Source: Methanoregula sp. (GTDB lineage Archaea; Halobacteriota; Methanomicrobia; Methanomicrobiales; Methanospirillaceae). Taken from it: a stretch of 61,984 nucleotides of DNA. The stretch covers positions 1 to 61,984 of the forward strand of contig NZ_JAQTQD010000015.1 in NCBI RefSeq assembly GCF_028712425.1. Reading direction: 5' to 3'. Both the position numbers and the translations under genes were made by a program. Shown piece after piece: positions 1 to 7,782 of the stretch. The notes beneath the pieces were generated by a model, which was not told the origin of the DNA, searched no databases, and was given only the letters and a program-made list of their open reading frames with translations. Positions within the stretch are counted from its first letter, which is position 1. Each line of letters opens with the position of its first letter.

Positions 1-1
1 A

Positions 2-151
2 TACACAAAAGAACCCGCGGAAAAACCGGACCTGGTCAGTTCTCTTGCGCAAAAAAGCCGCACAACCCCCGTCACGCTCCTGTTCTCCGCGCACGATGTC
101 CGGCACAACAGCGCCATTGTCTTAAAAAGGGTCCTGGAACAACAGGGGTAG
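2..151 (+). CDS. DUF488 family protein, C-terminal fragment (runs off left edge)
   Basis: Reading frame 2 is open from the left edge to TAG at 149-151 and gives 49 residues. The segment PVTLLFSAHDVRHNSAIVLK resembles the conserved end of DUF488 proteins, where a similar stretch (VTLLYSARDEEHNNAVVL type) closes the domain. Only the last third of such a protein of about 120 residues is present. DUF488 proteins are small cytosolic proteins without a settled function. The gene is cut by the window, so its start cannot be seen. The identification rests on recalled family appearance and is fairly secure. Confidence 0.7.
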   Translation, partial: YTKEPAEKPDLVSSLAQKSRTTPVTLLFSAHDVRHNSAIVLKRVLEQQG

Positions 152-185
152 ATGGCAGTTATCCCCCCTCCGTTTCATTGCCATC
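151..185 (+). terminator. Hairpin after the DUF488 gene
   Basis: GATGGCA at 151-157 pairs with TGCCATC at 179-185 around a pyrimidine-rich loop, directly after the DUF488 stop codon. It lies where a transcription end is expected before the encapsulin locus. No clear T-run follows at once, so its role is uncertain. Confidence 0.35.
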
Positions 186-234
186 CATACCTGCCCGTGA
201 TGGCCGATGTTTCACTTTTTGTTTCATAGCCTGA

Positions 235-246
235 CTTTTACAAAAG
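235..246. promoter_or_regulatory. Small palindrome upstream of the encapsulin locus
   Basis: CTTTTACAAAAG at 235-246 is a near-perfect dyad about 95 bases before the cargo gene start. It may be an operator or a chance feature. The region 152-341 otherwise shows no open gene. Confidence 0.25.
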
Positions 247-341
247 AGCCTATACCCTCCCGTTGTGCATCTGCATAAAAGCGGGGGGCAGGCAAAAGGC
301 CCGCACCCCACCTTGCGATTAACCAGTGGAGTGTGAAAAAA

Positions 342-707
342 ATGCCGGAATTTGTCAATCCGTTCTCCGGGATGGTCCCGGAACGGAACCTGTCGTTAGC
401 AGAACTGGTCCGGGCGCTGCGCCTTGACCTGGCCTCCGAGCACGAGGCGGTCCATACCTACCTTGCCCACGCCGATGCAACGGACAATCCCCTTGCAAAG
501 GCGGTGCTTATCGATATCGCGAACGAGGAGCGGGTGCATGCCGGTGAATTTTCCCGGCTCATCGCCATCCTGACCGGTGACGAGGACGACCACCTGAAGG
601 AAGGCGCATCGGAAGTCGATGCCCTGATCGCCTCGATGGCCGCCCCGGACCTCGCATCCCCGCAGGGTGCGGGTGAGACAACCATTGGATCCCTGAAACG
701 ATCCTAG
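342..707 (+). CDS. Encapsulated ferritin-like protein (encapsulin cargo)
   Basis: This 121-residue protein resembles the EncFtn family, ferritin-like proteins that oxidise Fe(II) and store iron inside encapsulin shells. Helical segments carry SEHEAVHTY (residues 32-40) and EERVHAGEF (62-70), which supply the Glu and ExxH-type metal ligands expected at the di-iron ferroxidase site of a dimer interface. The last nine residues, TTIGSLKRS, match the well-known cargo-loading peptide that docks inside the shell. ATG 342 is preferred over GTG 333 because TGGAG at 327-331 sits about ten bases before it. The shell gene follows 11 bases downstream, so the two are surely co-transcribed. The family call is strong. 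Iron storage in this organism is inference from the family. Confidence 0.9.
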   Translation: MPEFVNPFSGMVPERNLSLAELVRALRLDLASEHEAVHTYLAHADATDNPLAKAVLIDIANEERVHAGEFSRLIAILTGDEDDHLKEGASEVDALIASMAAPDLASPQGAGETTIGSLKRS

Positions 708-718
708 GAGGAAAAACC

Positions 719-1507
719 ATGGAGAAAGATTACCTGGGGCGAAACGAAGCGCCCATCAGTGCCGGGACCTGGAAACTGCTCGATACCACCATGATCGAAG
801 CGGCAAAGAGCCAGATGACCGGAAGGCGGCTTGTCGGCATCGAGGGCCCTTACGGGCTCGGGCTCAAGGTCATCCCCCTGAGCGACTGCGAGATCGGGGA
901 AGGTATCAGGAGCAGCCCGTTCATCCCGGTCCACCTGGTCAGCAGCTCGTTCTTCTTAAGCAAGCGCGACCTTGCAGCGAGCGAGAAAGACCAGATGCTC
1001 CTCGACACGGAACCGGTTGCGTCAGCCGCGATCGAGTGTGCCCGCGTTGAGGACGGGATCATCTTCTCCGGGATCCAGGACACCCCCGGGCTCCTGGGTG
1101 CCGGGGGACCAGCCTCGCTTGCCCTGACCAAATGGGACAAGATCGGCACGGCAGCGGACCAGATCATCAAAGCAGTGACCATGCTTGACGATGCAGGGCT
1201 CCACGGCCCGTACTGCATGGGGCTTGCGCCCTCCCAGTACAACCTCCTCCTGCGCCGGTACCCGCAGGGCGATGGCACCGAACTCGACCATATCCGGTCT
1301 ATCCTTGGCGGGGACGTTGTCAAGGCGCCCGTCTTGAAAAAGGGCGGTGTCCTGCTCGCATCCGGCCGCCAGTACTGCTCGCTCGTGATCGGCCAGGACA
1401 TGACCATCGGGTTCAACGGCCCGGCCGGGGATTCTCTGGAGTTCACGGTATCCGAGAGCCTTGCCCTTCTGGTCCGGGTGCCGGAGGCAATCTGCGTCCT
1501 GACCTGA
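719..1507 (+). CDS. Encapsulin shell protein, family 1 (HK97 fold)
   Basis: At 262 residues this has the usual length of family 1 encapsulins, the HK97-like capsid proteins that self-assemble into protein nanocompartments. The N-terminal stretch (NEAPISAGTWKLLD, about residues 8-21) matches the region that binds cargo peptides in this family. GRRLVGIEGPYGLG (about residues 35-48) is the other diagnostic segment, and the C-terminal part ends in a typical E-loop/A-domain pattern. AGGAGG at 708-713 is an ideal ribosome site for ATG 719. It follows the ferritin-like cargo gene by 11 bases, so cargo and shell form one operon. Archaeal encapsulins are much less studied than bacterial ones. The shell is presumably cytosolic, and its size (T number) cannot be read from sequence. 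Confidence 0.93.
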   Translation: MEKDYLGRNEAPISAGTWKLLDTTMIEAAKSQMTGRRLVGIEGPYGLGLKVIPLSDCEIGEGIRSSPFIPVHLVSSSFFLSKRDLAASEKDQMLLDTEPVASAAIECARVEDGIIFSGIQDTPGLLGAGGPASLALTKWDKIGTAADQIIKAVTMLDDAGLHGPYCMGLAPSQYNLLLRRYPQGDGTELDHIRSILGGDVVKAPVLKKGGVLLASGRQYCSLVIGQDMTIGFNGPAGDSLEFTVSESLALLVRVPEAICVLT

Positions 1508-1535
1508 AGAGGGATGGTATGCACGAGGTGACACC

Positions 1536-1886
1536 ATGAAGGAATCAACAAAAGCACTCTTAAAAAAGTTCGAACAGGAGAACGAGGTCTATGTCAGCGC
1601 GACCGAGAAACTGACCTACTGGCTCGTGTACGCACGGGTCCCAAAGAGCAATGCAGAGGGCGTCCACCGCCTGCACCACGGCATCAAGTACGTGTCCGGC
1701 CCGGCCCAGGACGGCAATGTCCTTGTCCTCAGGGACCCGTTCATCTCCGATGCCTATAGTGCCGAGACCTGGGGAACGCTGGAGAGTATCGACGATTTCG
1801 TGGAGAAGGCACTTGCCCGGATCCGTGAAGAGATGACTGCCGGTGAGACGGGCAGCGCGGAATCCTGCGGGACCGGGTGTTCATGA
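1536..1886 (+). CDS. Small unknown protein downstream of encapsulin
   Basis: A 116-residue acidic protein with no family I recognise. It begins with a predicted charged helix (ESTKALLKKFEQENEVY) and ends in ESCGTGCS, a CxxxC pair that could bind metal or form a disulfide. There is no signal peptide or membrane segment. A good ribosome site (GAGGTG, about 1524-1529) precedes ATG 1536, only 28 bases after the encapsulin stop, so it probably belongs to the same transcript. It lacks a recognisable SLTIGSLK-like loading peptide, so it is not an obvious second cargo. Codon use looks like its neighbours. Real gene likely; function unknown. Confidence 0.65.
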   Translation: MKESTKALLKKFEQENEVYVSATEKLTYWLVYARVPKSNAEGVHRLHHGIKYVSGPAQDGNVLVLRDPFISDAYSAETWGTLESIDDFVEKALARIREEMTAGETGSAESCGTGCS

Positions 1887-1911
1887 CGGAGCAGATCCTG
1901 AGGTGGAGATC

Positions 1912-2196
1912 ATGAACCCGTTACCCCCGTCATCGAAGACCATGCTGAAGATCCTGGGCAAAGAGGGTGCGCTGACCCACAAGGACCTGGTGAAAAAGTC
2001 CAAGTGCTCCCCGAGGACCGTGCGCTTTGCCCTGCAGAGGTTAAAAGAGAACCAGCTGATCATCGAAAAGGCGAACATGCAGGACATGCGCCAGATCATC
2101 TACCAGGACATCAGGGTCCCGGTACGGAAGAACTGGCTGACAGAGTTCGGGCTGCGCTGCATGAATATACCCGACAGGGAAAAAGGCACCAGCTGA
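1912..2196 (+). CDS. Winged-helix transcriptional regulator (MarR/ArsR-like)
   Basis: This 94-residue protein is almost entirely a winged helix-turn-helix. KTMLKILGKEGALTHKDLVK is helix 1-2, SPRTVRFALQRLKENQLI is the recognition helix and following turn, and the wing carries the IYQDIRV strand. ATG 1912 is chosen over upstream codons because GGTGGAG at 1902-1908 precedes it. It lies 25 bases after the unknown gene of the encapsulin operon and may autoregulate that locus. It has no ligand domain beyond the wing, although one Cys near the HTH (KSKCSPR) could be redox- or metal-sensitive. The regulator call is good. Its target is inference. Confidence 0.75.
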   Translation: MNPLPPSSKTMLKILGKEGALTHKDLVKKSKCSPRTVRFALQRLKENQLIIEKANMQDMRQIIYQDIRVPVRKNWLTEFGLRCMNIPDREKGTS

Positions 2197-2259
2197 GTGC
2201 CGGGGAAAATGACCTTTCCTCGACAATGGAGAACAACATGATAAAACGAGTGATACCTG

Positions 2260-2829
2260 ATGCCGCCTCACTGTGACACCCGTGATGGTCCCGTTGTCAG
2301 GGCCGCGATAACGGCGCTGAAGACAGGGAATATCAACCATGTATTGATCTGGATTCCCCGCGAATCGGAAAAAGAATTGAAGAACATCTTTGAGAAGACC
2401 CTCAGGGCAAGAAAAACCGGAAAAGAGGCCCAGGATGTAGCTGACGACTGGTTCTTCGAAAACGCCATCCGGCTCCACCGGGCCGGGGAGGGCGCACCGT
2501 ATACCGGCATGAAACCTGCAGGACTCAGTGAAGGCCCGGTTGTCCCGGTGGCAGAGAAAGCGATCGGGACCGGTGATCCCACTGAGACGATCCAGCTCAT
2601 CACAAAAACCATTGAGGAAGACCTTACCCACCGCTTCTCCCACGTGATGGCGAAGAAAAAGTTCGATGTCAATGACGTGGCCTCCGGCCGGGAGTACATT
2701 GAAGCGTTCATCGGCTGGGTGGTTTATTCCCACCACCTGTACATGTCGGTTGTTGAAGCAGGCGGACACGGGAAAGAGCATACGAAGGGATGCAAATGCC
2801 AGGAGCATGCGCCCGGTACTGGTGAATAA
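2260..2829 (+). CDS. DUF6448 family protein
   Basis: A 189-residue protein whose start, MPPHCDTRDGPVV, and middle segment, HRAGEGAPYTGMKPAG, match the DUF6448 family as I recall it. The predicted structure is helical. The conserved HCD near the N terminus and scattered His/Glu residues suggest a metal site, but no activity has been established for the family. The tail (HGKEHTKGCKCQEHAPG) is Cys/His-rich and looks metal-binding. It has no signal peptide. It is followed two bases later by a ferredoxin gene, so the two proteins are probably translated together and may form a redox pair. The family call is good; function unknown. Confidence 0.75.
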   Translation: MPPHCDTRDGPVVRAAITALKTGNINHVLIWIPRESEKELKNIFEKTLRARKTGKEAQDVADDWFFENAIRLHRAGEGAPYTGMKPAGLSEGPVVPVAEKAIGTGDPTETIQLITKTIEEDLTHRFSHVMAKKKFDVNDVASGREYIEAFIGWVVYSHHLYMSVVEAGGHGKEHTKGCKCQEHAPGTGE

Positions 2830-2831
2830 CC

Positions 2832-3056
2832 ATGAAGGTCCATATCGACCGGGACAACTGCACAAGTTGCGGCACCTGCTGGGATACCTGTCCGGCATTC
2901 TTCGAGATGAAGAAAGAGGACGGATTCAGCCAGGTCATCGAACAATTCCGGCTCAACGGTGATATTGCCCGGGGCACGCCACCGGATGACCTCGAGGCCT
3001 GCGCCCAGGAAGCCGCGGACCTCTGCCCTGTGCAGATCATCAGCGTAGATGACTGA
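2832..3056 (+). CDS. Single-cluster ferredoxin
   Basis: This 74-residue cytosolic protein carries CTSCGTCWDTCP near residues 10-21, followed by a second conserved Cys-Pro at LCPVQII near the end. This is the pattern of a ferredoxin with one [4Fe-4S] cluster (C10, C13, C16 and a distant Cys before Pro). An additional C20 could make a disulfide or alternate ligand. It lies two bases after the DUF6448 gene and is probably its electron partner or an operon mate. The start ATG 2832 directly follows the previous stop, which suggests translational coupling. The second cluster of bacterial 2[4Fe-4S] ferredoxins is absent. Confidence 0.88.
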   Translation: MKVHIDRDNCTSCGTCWDTCPAFFEMKKEDGFSQVIEQFRLNGDIARGTPPDDLEACAQEAADLCPVQIISVDD

Positions 3057-3077
3057 AAGGAGAAGACGGGTAGGGAT

Positions 3078-3713
3078 ATGTTCATCGGGCACTTTGCGGT
3101 TGCCTACCTCCTCATCGCGCTCTTCCCGACAGTCCCGCCCCTTGTCATCCTCTTCGGGGTCAGCTTCCCCGACCTGCTCTGGCCGGTCCTGATCCTTACC
3201 GGCAGGGAGACGGTTACGGTCAGCCCCGACAGCCCGCTCCAGAATGCCATCGGGTTCACCTCGTACCCGTACTCCCACTCGCTCGTCACGGGCACGCTGA
3301 TCGCGGCTATCCCCGGGCTCGCCATTGCGTATTTCGTGAGCCCGCTCGCGGGTGTTGTGTTTGTCGCAGCCTCGGCCTCGCACTGGCTCCTCGACGTGGT
3401 AACGCACCGGAAGGATCTCCCGGTCCTCGGCACCGGCAACGATACAAAGGTCGGCCTCGGGCTCTGGAATTATCCCCGGCGGGCGTTTGTCATCGAACTT
3501 ATCTTCTATGTTGGCGTCACGGTCCTTGCGGTCCCGCCGGCGCTGGTCGTTCCGCTGCTCGCTCTCGGCCTCGCGTTCCACCTGATTAACGCGAACTCCT
3601 TCCTCGGGTTCTCGAAGAAGAATCCCTTCACCGCCCGGGGCTATGCGGTTGCGGCGCTTCTCGGGTTCCTCGCGTTCATCGGGATTGCCGCATGGATCTT
3701 TGGGGGCATGTGA
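3078..3713 (+). CDS. Membrane-bound metal-dependent hydrolase-like protein
   Basis: This 211-residue integral membrane protein has about five hydrophobic segments. GHFAVAYLL at the start, SFPDLLWP, YPYSHSLV and SASHWLLDVVTHRKD give the spaced His/Asp residues typical of the YdjM/DUF457-type family annotated as membrane-bound metal-dependent hydrolases. Substrate and reaction are unknown for the archaeal members. It follows the ferredoxin gene by 21 bases and almost touches the CPBP gene downstream, so all three may be one transcript. ATG 3078 is the first start in the frame. Confidence 0.7.
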   Translation: MFIGHFAVAYLLIALFPTVPPLVILFGVSFPDLLWPVLILTGRETVTVSPDSPLQNAIGFTSYPYSHSLVTGTLIAAIPGLAIAYFVSPLAGVVFVAASASHWLLDVVTHRKDLPVLGTGNDTKVGLGLWNYPRRAFVIELIFYVGVTVLAVPPALVVPLLALGLAFHLINANSFLGFSKKNPFTARGYAVAALLGFLAFIGIAAWIFGGM

Positions 3714-3715
3714 CC

Positions 3716-4576
3716 ATGACGGGGGATGCCGGTCCGGGGGAGAGGGCCCACCTGCCGGAGAAACGGTCGCCCTGGACATTCTTCCTCCTCGTCTACCTGC
3801 TCTCGCTCCCGTTCTGGGTGACGAATCTTGTCTTCCCGCTGCACCTGCCGGTCGACAACCTCCCCGTGACCGACATCGGGGCAACGTTCACGCCGCTGCT
3901 TGCCGCCGTGATCCTTGTCTGGCACGAGGGAGAGCCCGGGGGTGTGCGCCGGTTCCTTGCCCGGGCGTTTGACTACCGGCGGATCACGAAGAAAACATGG
4001 TACCTGCCCGTCATCATCCTGATGCCCGCCCTCTACGTGCTGACCTATGGTGCGATGCGCCTCGCCGGGCTGCCGGTCCCTACCACCTGGGACATCCCCG
4101 TGTTCCTGCCGCTGGTATTCGGGCTGTTCTTCATCGCGGCAATCGGTGAGGAGATGGGGTACTCCGGGTACGCGACCGACGCCCTGCAGGCCCGGTACCC
4201 TGCGCTCACGGCCGCCCTCATCATGGGATCGATCCATGCGGCCTGGCACTGGCCGTCCATGATAGCGCTCGGCCAGCCCCCGGGGCTCTTTGTTATGGGC
4301 TCGCTCCTGACCGTGGGCTTCCGGGTCCTGACCGTCTGGCTCTACAACAACACCGGCGGCAGCGTCTTTGCAACGATCCTGTTCCACGCGGTGACCAACA
4401 CCGGCCGGAGCATCTTTCCCGGGAGCCGGTCGGCCTACGAGATGGGCGATGGCGTGATCGGCTACGGCCTTATCCTGATTGCGGCCGTGGTTGTCGTGTT
4501 TCTCTGGGGCGGAAAGACGCTGGCCCGGTTCCGGTATGCCCGTGTGAAGCCTGACCGTTCGGGCCTGCACGGGTAA
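3716..4576 (+). CDS. CPBP-family intramembrane metalloprotease
   Basis: A 286-residue membrane protein with about eight hydrophobic segments. It has the CPBP (Abi/CAAX protease-like) signature: IGEEMGYSGY with the paired glutamates in the middle, then HAAWHWP and later FHAVTN with the conserved histidines. These form the intramembrane glutamic/metallo-protease site in the family. ATG 3716 lies two bases after the previous stop and is preferred over the upstream ATG 3692, which sits inside the preceding gene. Substrates of archaeal CPBP proteins are generally unknown. Confidence 0.85.
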   Translation: MTGDAGPGERAHLPEKRSPWTFFLLVYLLSLPFWVTNLVFPLHLPVDNLPVTDIGATFTPLLAAVILVWHEGEPGGVRRFLARAFDYRRITKKTWYLPVIILMPALYVLTYGAMRLAGLPVPTTWDIPVFLPLVFGLFFIAAIGEEMGYSGYATDALQARYPALTAALIMGSIHAAWHWPSMIALGQPPGLFVMGSLLTVGFRVLTVWLYNNTGGSVFATILFHAVTNTGRSIFPGSRSAYEMGDGVIGYGLILIAAVVVVFLWGGKTLARFRYARVKPDRSGLHG

Positions 4577-4589
4577 AAAAGGGAGATGC

Positions 4590-4835
4590 TCAGATCCCGG
4601 CCCGCTCAACAACGACATCGGCAACGGCCTTTGCGCTCCTGAACGGGAAGTCCGATGCTTTCAGCAGCAGTGCGGCTTCGCCAGCCGTCATCTTCAGGTC
4701 GCCTACCTGGCAGGTTGTGTTCTCCCCGTCCGGGAATGCTGCAATGAGGTCTGCCGGGGTCTTTACCGGGAACTTCGCGCCTTTGAGTGCCCCAACAATC
4801 TGTTCATGGACCTGTTTTTTCACAGACTTTGTCAT
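4590..4835 (-). CDS. MTH865-like family protein
   Basis: An 81-residue protein that matches the archaeal MTH865 family (PF07747). It is a small helical protein with KKQVHEQIVGALKGAKFPV at the N terminus, a conserved TCQVGDLKMTAGEAA block and a C-terminal helix. A structure of a family member exists, but the function is unknown. The preferred start is the ATG read at 4835-4833, preceded by AAGGAAGGTG on the minus strand. A GTG four codons upstream is the alternative. It is transcribed convergently to the CPBP gene, with 13 bases between the stops. The single Cys in the conserved block could be functional. Confidence 0.8.
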   Translation of the reverse strand: MTKSVKKQVHEQIVGALKGAKFPVKTPADLIAAFPDGENTTCQVGDLKMTAGEAALLLKASDFPFRSAKAVADVVVERAGI

Positions 4836-5030
4836 GTTCTCGTTCACCTTCCTTTGATGAATGCCGGAAGATCACCGGGACATGAGAAAAACCCGGGGCC
4901 GGTTCTCATCTTTTGATGCAAACCCTGAAGGGATGGGGTGGCCCTGTCCCATGGCGGTTATGCGAGGGAATCGACGGCATTCCCTGGCGCCGGCTGATGC
5001 ACCTTTTGGATGTTCTTACAAAATTTGAAA

Positions 5031-5942
5031 GGTTATTGCTTAATAACGACCACCACGATAAACTCAGGTGGTTGGATGGATGAACCTCATAGATCTCCAA
5101 CGATACACGATATCCGAAGAGAAATCAGAAGAGTTCCTTCAGGTACAAGGCATTCTTCAACGATTTGAACAGTATCCCTATTGTGGGAACACCCGGATTG
5201 GTAGAGTCCGGCGTGGTAAGTACAAGTGTTACGGTTGCCGGAAGGAGTGGGGGCCTAGGCGAGGAAGTATCCTTGAAGGATTGAGAGTTCCCCTGGTCCG
5301 TGTCTTAATCTCCATCAAACTTTTCGAGTTGGATACATCCGTTCGTGAGGCTGCTCACCAGTTAGATCTGTCATATAACACAGTTTATGATCTCTTCGAT
5401 CTGTTCAGGCAATCGATTGTCCGGGCGGACAATGATTCTTCATTCATTCTCTCCGGAGAGACAGAGATGGATGAGTCGTACTTTGGGGGGAGAAGAAAAG
5501 GTAACCGGGGCCGGGGTGCAGCCGGGAAGATCCCGGTGTTCGGTATCCTGGAGCGCGGAGGAAAAGTCCGAGTTGAAGTAGTTCAGAATGTTACCGGTGA
5601 GACTCTCCTTACCATGGCCATCAAGAAGGTGAAACGCGGAAGTCTCATTTACACCGATAAATTCCGAAGTTATAACGGCCTTATTTCATACGGTTTCCGT
5701 CATATGAGAATCGATCATGGGAAACGATTCGTCAATGGGAAGGTCTATATCAATGGTATCGAGGGTTTCTGGTCTTTCGCCAAAGAACGATTGATGAAAT
5801 ATCACGGGGTGAATCCAGGAAAATTCCAGCTCTATCTTAAAGAGTTGGAGTTCAGATATAATCACCGTCATCACGACCTTTATGATGATCTAGTGAAATG
5901 TATCTCTGAGTATTCTCGGGTGGCTTCTATTCAGTAATCACC
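5031..5942 (+). mobile_element. IS1595-type insertion sequence with terminal inverted repeats
   Basis: Imperfect terminal inverted repeats of about 24 bases bound the element: GGTTATTGCTTAATAACGAC at 5031-5050 and the reverse complement of 5919-5942 (GGTGATTACTGAATAGAAGC). Both end in CCACC on the inside. The heptamer TTTGAAA occurs directly outside each end (5024-5030 and 5943-5949), and the match could extend to TTTGAAAGGT. This looks like a target-site duplication of the roughly 8-base kind made by the IS1595 family. The element lies between MTH865 and the DUF2193 operon, about 80 bases before the DUF2193 start, so it may have displaced that promoter. Confidence 0.8.
5080..5937 (+). CDS. 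IS1595 family transposase (ISXO2-like)
   Basis: This 285-residue transposase has the ISXO2-like order: an N-terminal zinc-ribbon-like segment, a helix-turn-helix region (SVREAAHQLDLSYNTVYD, about residues 86-103), and a DDE-type core with TEMDESYFGG, LIYTDKFRSYN and NGIEGFWSFAKERL supplying the acidic residues. In the zinc ribbon the usual first CxxC reads YPYC, so its first cysteine is replaced by Tyr, while the second pair (CYGC) is kept. ATG 5080 follows AGGTGG at 5066-5071, and a GTG at 5068 is an alternative start. The frame is intact, so the element may still be mobile if the altered zinc site is tolerated. Confidence 0.88.
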   Translation: MNLIDLQRYTISEEKSEEFLQVQGILQRFEQYPYCGNTRIGRVRRGKYKCYGCRKEWGPRRGSILEGLRVPLVRVLISIKLFELDTSVREAAHQLDLSYNTVYDLFDLFRQSIVRADNDSSFILSGETEMDESYFGGRRKGNRGRGAAGKIPVFGILERGGKVRVEVVQNVTGETLLTMAIKKVKRGSLIYTDKFRSYNGLISYGFRHMRIDHGKRFVNGKVYINGIEGFWSFAKERLMKYHGVNPGKFQLYLKELEFRYNHRHHDLYDDLVKCISEYSRVASIQ

Positions 5943-6024
5943 TTTGAAAGGTGAACGATCCTTTATGGCCGCCACCGGCGATACCACGCAGTAGTCCGGT
6001 ATACTGAGTTACCAGGAGGTTATT

Positions 6025-7527
6025 ATGGAACAGGAAATTATCAAAAAAATGATCCGGGAGGCAATGGCTGCCCAGCACGCTGACGTGAACCAGGTGAAGA
6101 AGAAGCGCGGGCAGGCCTTTGTCATCGACGACACGAAGGCCTATGTCGATGCCGTCAAGGGGATGAAACCCGCCGGGAGCCAGAGCAAGGCGGTTTTTGC
6201 GCTGCACACCGACTCGGTCAATGCCCATTATGCGATCCTGAAAGGCCTGACAAACACGATCCGGCCCGAGGACGACCCGTTTGTCGAGCACTACCAGACG
6301 CCGGTCATCATGGAGATGCTCTACGATGCGGACCCGAAGTTCCGGAAGAGCGTGGATGCATTCATCAAGGCGGTCGGGAAGGCCGAGGCGCTCATCGGGA
6401 AGGAGTCGGCCCGGCGCTATGCCGGGTTCTACGGGCCCACCTGCGTCGTGGACTTCGCCCTGATCCCGGGGAGCAGCAGCAACATCGTCAACCAGATCTT
6501 AAAGACTGTCGACATCCCCGTTCCCCACAAGCAGACGATCCTTGCCGCGAAATCGTGGGCCATGAACACCTCGTACGGCATCGGTGATGTCTTTGCCCAC
6601 GCGGTGGAAGGCGGGGCTACCCTTGCCGATGCGGTGAAGCAGGAAGTCTCGATGGTCCAGTCCATCTACGACACGCCGGTCGATGCGCAGGCAAAGCTGA
6701 TGGACAGTGTCGGCCAGAACTCGTTCGACTGCCGGAAGTACATGAAGGAGTACCGGAAGAAGATGGAGGGTGCGGTGAAGGCCTCGCTCGATGAAGGCGT
6801 CCACTACGGCAACATCGTGACCGTGCCGGCCTACTGCGTTGGCGACATCGCCCACCACATCTCGCAGTCCACGTACAACATGTGCAAGGACGACGTGATC
6901 ATGGCGGTCATCGAGTCCGTGACCGAGGTTATGGACAAGACCCTTTCTGCAGCTGCACCGAAGATGAAGACCGAGCACGAGGTGCTCTCGGTTGCCACCG
7001 GCTCGTCGGCGAGCGCTGCGGAGTACATCCTCGAACTCGACGGGTTCAACGCCATCATGGTCGTGGACATGCTCACGAAACGCTACCACAACTACGTCCA
7101 GCTCTACCCGAAACGCAGCGCCGCCATCGAGCTCCACAACTGCGACTTCATGGACATGATCTACCGGGGCTGGAAGATGGTGGACAAGGCCCGGCGCATG
7201 CAGGCAGCCGATGCCGGCCCGGTTGTCCCGAAGGTGGGCGGCTTCGCCATTGATCTCTCGCCGATCCACAAGAACGAGGTGCTGGCAAACCCGCAGAGGT
7301 ACGCGTACCCTGCCTGCGCGATGACGGTCCGGTTCTCGGCCATGATGCGCCTCTCCGATTACCCGTGTCTCCTGACGAGCGAGCCGGTGACAGCAACCTT
7401 AATGACTAATATCATCGCACTTCACAAAGAGGCTGCAGCGGCTCCTGCACGGATCTGCAAGGACTGCGCATCTGCGGCCCTGATGGATTTCCGGCACTGC
7501 TCCTGCCAGTGGAAGGATGCGGTCTGA
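6025..7527 (+). CDS. DUF2193 domain-containing protein
   Basis: A 500-residue cytosolic protein that matches the archaeal DUF2193 family in length and pattern. It has no signal peptide or membrane segments. It ends with a cysteine cluster (ICKDCASAALMDFRHCSCQW) that looks like a metal or Fe-S site. Several conserved His/Cys residues (HISQSTYNMC, ELHNCDFMD) occur in the middle. The family has no assigned activity. AGGAGG at 6014-6019 positions ATG 6025. A DUF2180 zinc-ribbon protein follows within 43 bases and an aquaporin after that, a grouping I associate with methanogen genomes. An IS1595 element has inserted just upstream, so its promoter may be altered or supplied by the IS. Confidence 0.8.
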   Translation: MEQEIIKKMIREAMAAQHADVNQVKKKRGQAFVIDDTKAYVDAVKGMKPAGSQSKAVFALHTDSVNAHYAILKGLTNTIRPEDDPFVEHYQTPVIMEMLYDADPKFRKSVDAFIKAVGKAEALIGKESARRYAGFYGPTCVVDFALIPGSSSNIVNQILKTVDIPVPHKQTILAAKSWAMNTSYGIGDVFAHAVEGGATLADAVKQEVSMVQSIYDTPVDAQAKLMDSVGQNSFDCRKYMKEYRKKMEGAVKASLDEGVHYGNIVTVPAYCVGDIAHHISQSTYNMCKDDVIMAVIESVTEVMDKTLSAAAPKMKTEHEVLSVATGSSASAAEYILELDGFNAIMVVDMLTKRYHNYVQLYPKRSAAIELHNCDFMDMIYRGWKMVDKARRMQAADAGPVVPKVGGFAIDLSPIHKNEVLANPQRYAYPACAMTVRFSAMMRLSDYPCLLTSEPVTATLMTNIIALHKEAAAAPARICKDCASAALMDFRHCSCQWKDAV

Positions 7528-7569
7528 ACCCGTTCCGGGATGATCCCGTGCCGGCATGAGGTGAGATTC

Positions 7570-7779
7570 ATGAAGTGTTATGTCTGTGCCAGGGAAGGCA
7601 AGGAGAGCGACGCCGTAGCAGTCTGCGTTGCCTGTGGTATGGGGACCTGCATGAAGCATACGGTCCGCAGGGAGATCGATGTATGGGAAGGCGGCTATCC
7701 TATCCCCTCCCGTAAATTGCCAAAGAAGATGCCGCGGATGCTCTGCCCGGACTGCAGTGCGGCCTTAAAGGAGGGATAA
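7570..7779 (+). CDS. DUF2180 family zinc-ribbon protein
   Basis: A 69-residue protein with four Cys pairs or Cys/His sites: CYVC (2-5 region), CVACGMGTC, a following His, and CPDC near the end. This is the layout of the small archaeal DUF2180 family and probably binds zinc. The start ATG 7570 is preferred over ATG 7540 because the GAGGTGAG sequence at 7558-7565 lies just before it and the family begins with MKCYVC. It sits between DUF2193 and an aquaporin, with only three bases to the next start, so all three are one operon. It may act as an adaptor for the DUF2193 protein, but that is inference. Confidence 0.8.
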   Translation: MKCYVCAREGKESDAVAVCVACGMGTCMKHTVRREIDVWEGGYPIPSRKLPKKMPRMLCPDCSAALKEG

Positions 7780-7782
7780 CCG

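Noticed and set aside
2041-3884. Long antisense frames (285 and 386 codons) on the minus strand
   Set aside because: They overlap well-supported genes (DUF6448, ferredoxin, membrane hydrolase) and their composition (Arg/Gly/Asp-rich, low complexity) is that of a GC-rich shadow.
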